Assembly (NCBI GenBank): GCA_905193995.1
Contig: CAJJQT010000067.1
Coordinates: forward strand, 1 to 8,574
DNA from: an uncultured Porphyromonadaceae bacterium
Lineage (GTDB): Bacteria; Bacteroidota; Bacteroidia; Bacteroidales; Muribaculaceae
Length of the DNA: 8,574 nt
Direction: 5' to 3'
In this document: one piece after another, positions 6,496 to 8,574 of the stretch
Layout of the letters: each line of letters starts with the position of its first letter
How positions within the stretch are numbered: position 1 is the first letter of the stretch
Program-made: the position numbers and the translations under genes
Notes under the pieces: model-generated
What the model saw: only the letters and a program-made list of their open reading frames with translations
Told to the model about the DNA's origin: nothing
Database searches by the model: none

Positions 6496-8463
6496 TTAAT
6501 TATTAAGGTTAATTCTGTAGATTCTGAAAGTGAGAGGCGGCACAGTGTCGGATAGACTGCGATCGGCTCCGAGGTGCATGTGCGATTCGACGGGGACGAT
6601 TCGGCGTGGATTGTCGAAGGTGTTGTCGGCGTCGGGGGTGTCTGATGTGAGTGTGATTACTCCGACGGTGTCGCTGACCGAAGCCTTGCGGCCCCACCTG
6701 GGGCGGACGGCTATGGAATGGGGCACGGTGTCGGTGTTGACGACCTTGACGATGTAGGAGCGGTCGCCACGGTCGCAGACTGCTGAGGCGAATAGTCCGC
6801 CCTGCCCCTCGTTTCCGGCCAACGGCTTGCCTTCGTGGGTGATCGGGACGACGTGGGTGCCTCGGTTGGCCGCATAGAGCTGCTGCACGTAGTAGCTTAC
6901 CGAGGGTACGACGGCGGAATTGTCGAACCAGATCAGGTCGGGGCGCCACTGCCAGCCATTTACATTGGCGAGCAGGGGGGCGTAAGTGGCCATGCGGACT
7001 ACGTCGGCGTTGCGCTCGAGGCCTGTCATGAACGCCGCCTCGCAGATGGCGGCGCGGTAATTGTTGCGTTTGGCGCCGGAAGTGTGGCATGCGTATTCGC
7101 CGGCGAATACTTTTGGACCCTTGCGGTCGTAGCTGTCGTAGCGGTTGCCGTGGCTGAGGAACCAGTCCTCGTTGCGGTAGAAATGTTCGTCGACAAGATC
7201 GACCTTCAGCCGGCGCATTTCGGGCCAGAGATAGTCGAACTTGTCGCCCTCGGAGTCGGGTCCCGACGAGCCTATCAGCTTAATTTCGGGATGTGCCTTG
7301 CGGATAGCCGCTACGGCAGGTTCGAGACGTTCGACGTACTCAGGCCCCCACTGCTCGTTGCCGACGGCGAGTAGCTTGAGATTGAACGGCTCGGGATGAC
7401 CCATGGCGGCGCGGACGGATCCCCAGCGGGAGTCGGCCGGACCGTTGGCGAACTCGATCAGGTCGATGGCGTCGTCAATGAAGGTCTGCAGGCTGTCGAG
7501 CGGAATCTGGCGGTCAGGCGAATTCTGGTACTGGCACACCAGCCCGACGTTGAGGACGGGGAGAGGTTCGGCCCCCAGGTCCTCGCAGAGCCGGAAATAT
7601 TCGTAGAAGCCGAGCCCGAGCGACTGGAAATAGTCGGGGAACAGGCGGTTGGCGAAAGTCGTCTGCCAGCGGTTTTCGTTGAGGGGTCGGTTCTCGACGG
7701 GTCCTACGGAGTTTTTCCACTGATATCTGGTGGCGGGGTCGGTCCCCTCGACGATGCAGCCGCCGGGAAAGCGGAACACGCCGGGATGCAGGCCTTCGAG
7801 CGCCTCGGCTATGTCGCGGCGGAGGCCGTTTTCCCGGCCTTTATAGGTGTCGGCGGGGAAAAGCGAGATGTGCTCGAGATCGACCGCGGGGCGGCTGTAA
7901 GGGAGACTGATGCGCAGGGTTCCGGCCGAGGTGGAGCGCGAGGGGGTGAGCGTAAGGGTGTATTTCTTCCACTCGGGCGAATCGACCGTCAGGTCGGCTT
8001 CGGCCAGGAACTGGCTGTCGGCGCCGGATGCAGGCTCGGTGAGGCTGACGCGGACAGTCGACCCGGCGCCGTCGGGGCAGCGGGCCCAGACGGAGAAGCG
8101 GTACTCCTCGCCTGCCTTGAACGCCATGCCCCAGAAGCCCTCGTTCTCGATGGCGGTGCGTTTTTCGTGATGGCCGGTACAGGAAAGGCGCACGAAGTGG
8201 GGGTTGCGCTCCAAGAGTCGGACGTCGCCGGCGGCGCTCCATCCGGCGAGCCGGTCGGGTCGGAACTCGAAAGAGCGGTTTTTGACCAGTTCGGCATACA
8301 GGCCTCCGTCGGCCGCGAAGTTGATGTCCTCGAAAAAGAGGCCGTACATGGTCGGCTGCACCTCGGCGCCGGTCTTATCAGGCAGCATTTCGAGTACGAA
8401 TTCCTGCGCCGCAGCGAATGGCGCGAGAGCGGCAAAAAGTAATATGGCAAGTAGCTTTTTCAT
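6496..8463 (-). CDS. Secreted alpha-L-arabinofuranosidase, GH51
   Basis: Removes terminal alpha-L-arabinofuranosyl residues from arabinan, arabinoxylan or their oligosaccharides; probably periplasmic or exported. From the Met at 8463 it has 655 residues. A classic signal peptide (KK, then a hydrophobic core) probably ends at AAA|QE, residues 19-20. GLFFEDINFAADGG (41-54) is the GH51 opening strand. A jelly-roll insert resembling CBM_4_9 spans about 72-204, then the TIM barrel resumes with FRFPGGCIVEG. The likely acid/base is E370 in GNEQWG and the nucleophile E456 in FAGEYA, followed by the C-terminal beta-sandwich. An in-frame ATG at 8505 would add 14 residues and overlap the upstream stop as ATGA. 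I prefer 8463 because it places the lysines at the start of the signal peptide, but translational coupling favours 8505. A GH43-like tail lies upstream and a nucleotidyltransferase downstream. Confidence 0.93.
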   Translation of the reverse strand: MKKLLAILLFAALAPFAAAQEFVLEMLPDKTGAEVQPTMYGLFFEDINFAADGGLYAELVKNRSFEFRPDRLAGWSAAGDVRLLERNPHFVRLSCTGHHEKRTAIENEGFWGMAFKAGEEYRFSVWARCPDGAGSTVRVSLTEPASGADSQFLAEADLTVDSPEWKKYTLTLTPSRSTSAGTLRISLPYSRPAVDLEHISLFPADTYKGRENGLRRDIAEALEGLHPGVFRFPGGCIVEGTDPATRYQWKNSVGPVENRPLNENRWQTTFANRLFPDYFQSLGLGFYEYFRLCEDLGAEPLPVLNVGLVCQYQNSPDRQIPLDSLQTFIDDAIDLIEFANGPADSRWGSVRAAMGHPEPFNLKLLAVGNEQWGPEYVERLEPAVAAIRKAHPEIKLIGSSGPDSEGDKFDYLWPEMRRLKVDLVDEHFYRNEDWFLSHGNRYDSYDRKGPKVFAGEYACHTSGAKRNNYRAAICEAAFMTGLERNADVVRMATYAPLLANVNGWQWRPDLIWFDNSAVVPSVSYYVQQLYAANRGTHVVPITHEGKPLAGNEGQGGLFASAVCDRGDRSYIVKVVNTDTVPHSIAVRPRWGRKASVSDTVGVITLTSDTPDADNTFDNPRRIVPVESHMHLGADRSLSDTVPPLTFRIYRINLNN

Positions 8464-8501
8464 GGCGTTTATCAGTAATACCGGGAATATCAATGATTTG
8501 T

Positions 8502-8574
8502 TCATCGGGTCGGGTGGATTGGTTTGATTGAGCCGTCGGGGTTGAAGTCAAGGCGGTCGATGCAGACCTGGCGG
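8502..8574 (-). CDS. C-terminal end of a probable GH43 glycosidase (partial)
   Basis: Only the last 23 codons and the TGA stop (8504-8502) are in the window. The visible peptide contains VCIDRLDFNPDGSIKPI, which resembles the C-terminal end of many Bacteroidetes family 43 glycosidases (VCIDxLxFNxDGTIKxV), enzymes acting on arabinosyl or xylosyl linkages. The catalytic residues lie outside the window. The stop overlaps the first possible ATG of the GH51 gene by four bases (ATGA, 8505-8502), so the two genes are co-transcribed and possibly translationally coupled. The reading frame is solid; the family assignment rests on a short motif. Confidence 0.6.
   Translation of the reverse strand, partial: RQVCIDRLDFNPDGSIKPIHPTR

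Noticed and set aside
7396..8442. 348-codon plus-strand frame over GH51
   Set aside because: Codon-aligned antisense shadow; the opposite strand has the GH51 motifs and signal peptide.
1..8574. Mobile element, CRISPR array, tRNA/rRNA or defence island
   Set aside because: No transposase or integrase motifs, no spaced direct repeats, no cloverleaf-like sequence and no defence gene families were seen; all the space is accounted for by six metabolic or housekeeping genes and short intergenic regions.

Overview
The window reads as a chromosomal stretch of a GC-rich member of the Bacteroidales, perhaps close to the Muribaculaceae, though the genus cannot be fixed from this sequence. Three things point there. 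The ribosomal protein S1 has the Bacteroidales layout and motifs. Two promoters match the Bacteroides -33/-7 consensus (TTTG, about 20 nt, TAnnTTTG). Start codons lack clear Shine-Dalgarno sequences. All six genes lie on the minus strand, so transcription runs from high to low coordinates. Coding density is high and no intergenic gap exceeds about 225 bases.

Layout in transcription order. (1) 8574-5579: the last 23 codons of a probable GH43 glycosidase, a secreted GH51 alpha-L-arabinofuranosidase joined to it by an ATGA overlap region, and a sugar nucleotidyltransferase 14 nt further on. A strong intrinsic terminator closes this unit at 5550-5505. The two glycosidases suggest use of arabinan or arabinoxylan side chains. 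The link of the nucleotidyltransferase to that pathway is positional only. (2) 5472-3512: a monocistronic rpsA unit with its own promoter, an AT-rich leader, the six-S1-domain ribosomal protein S1 gene and a perfect 11-bp terminator hairpin. (3) 3458-1: the start of a branched-chain amino acid operon, with a consensus promoter, ilvD (dihydroxyacid dehydratase), then ilvB (acetolactate synthase large subunit), which runs off the left edge. The small subunit ilvN and possibly ilvC would be expected beyond it.

IlvB makes 2-acetolactate or 2-aceto-2-hydroxybutyrate. After the IlvC step, IlvD dehydrates the resulting diols to the 2-keto acids for valine, leucine and isoleucine. RpsA is translation machinery and the GH43/GH51 pair is accessory carbohydrate metabolism, so three unrelated functions sit side by side with clean transcriptional boundaries.

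I found no mobile element, CRISPR array, RNA gene or defence-like system, and nothing that amounts to an undescribed system. The points worth a second look are small: leader and terminator structures around rpsA, a shared 9-mer that could form alternative RNA pairings, the start of the GH51 gene, and the co-transcribed nucleotidyltransferase.
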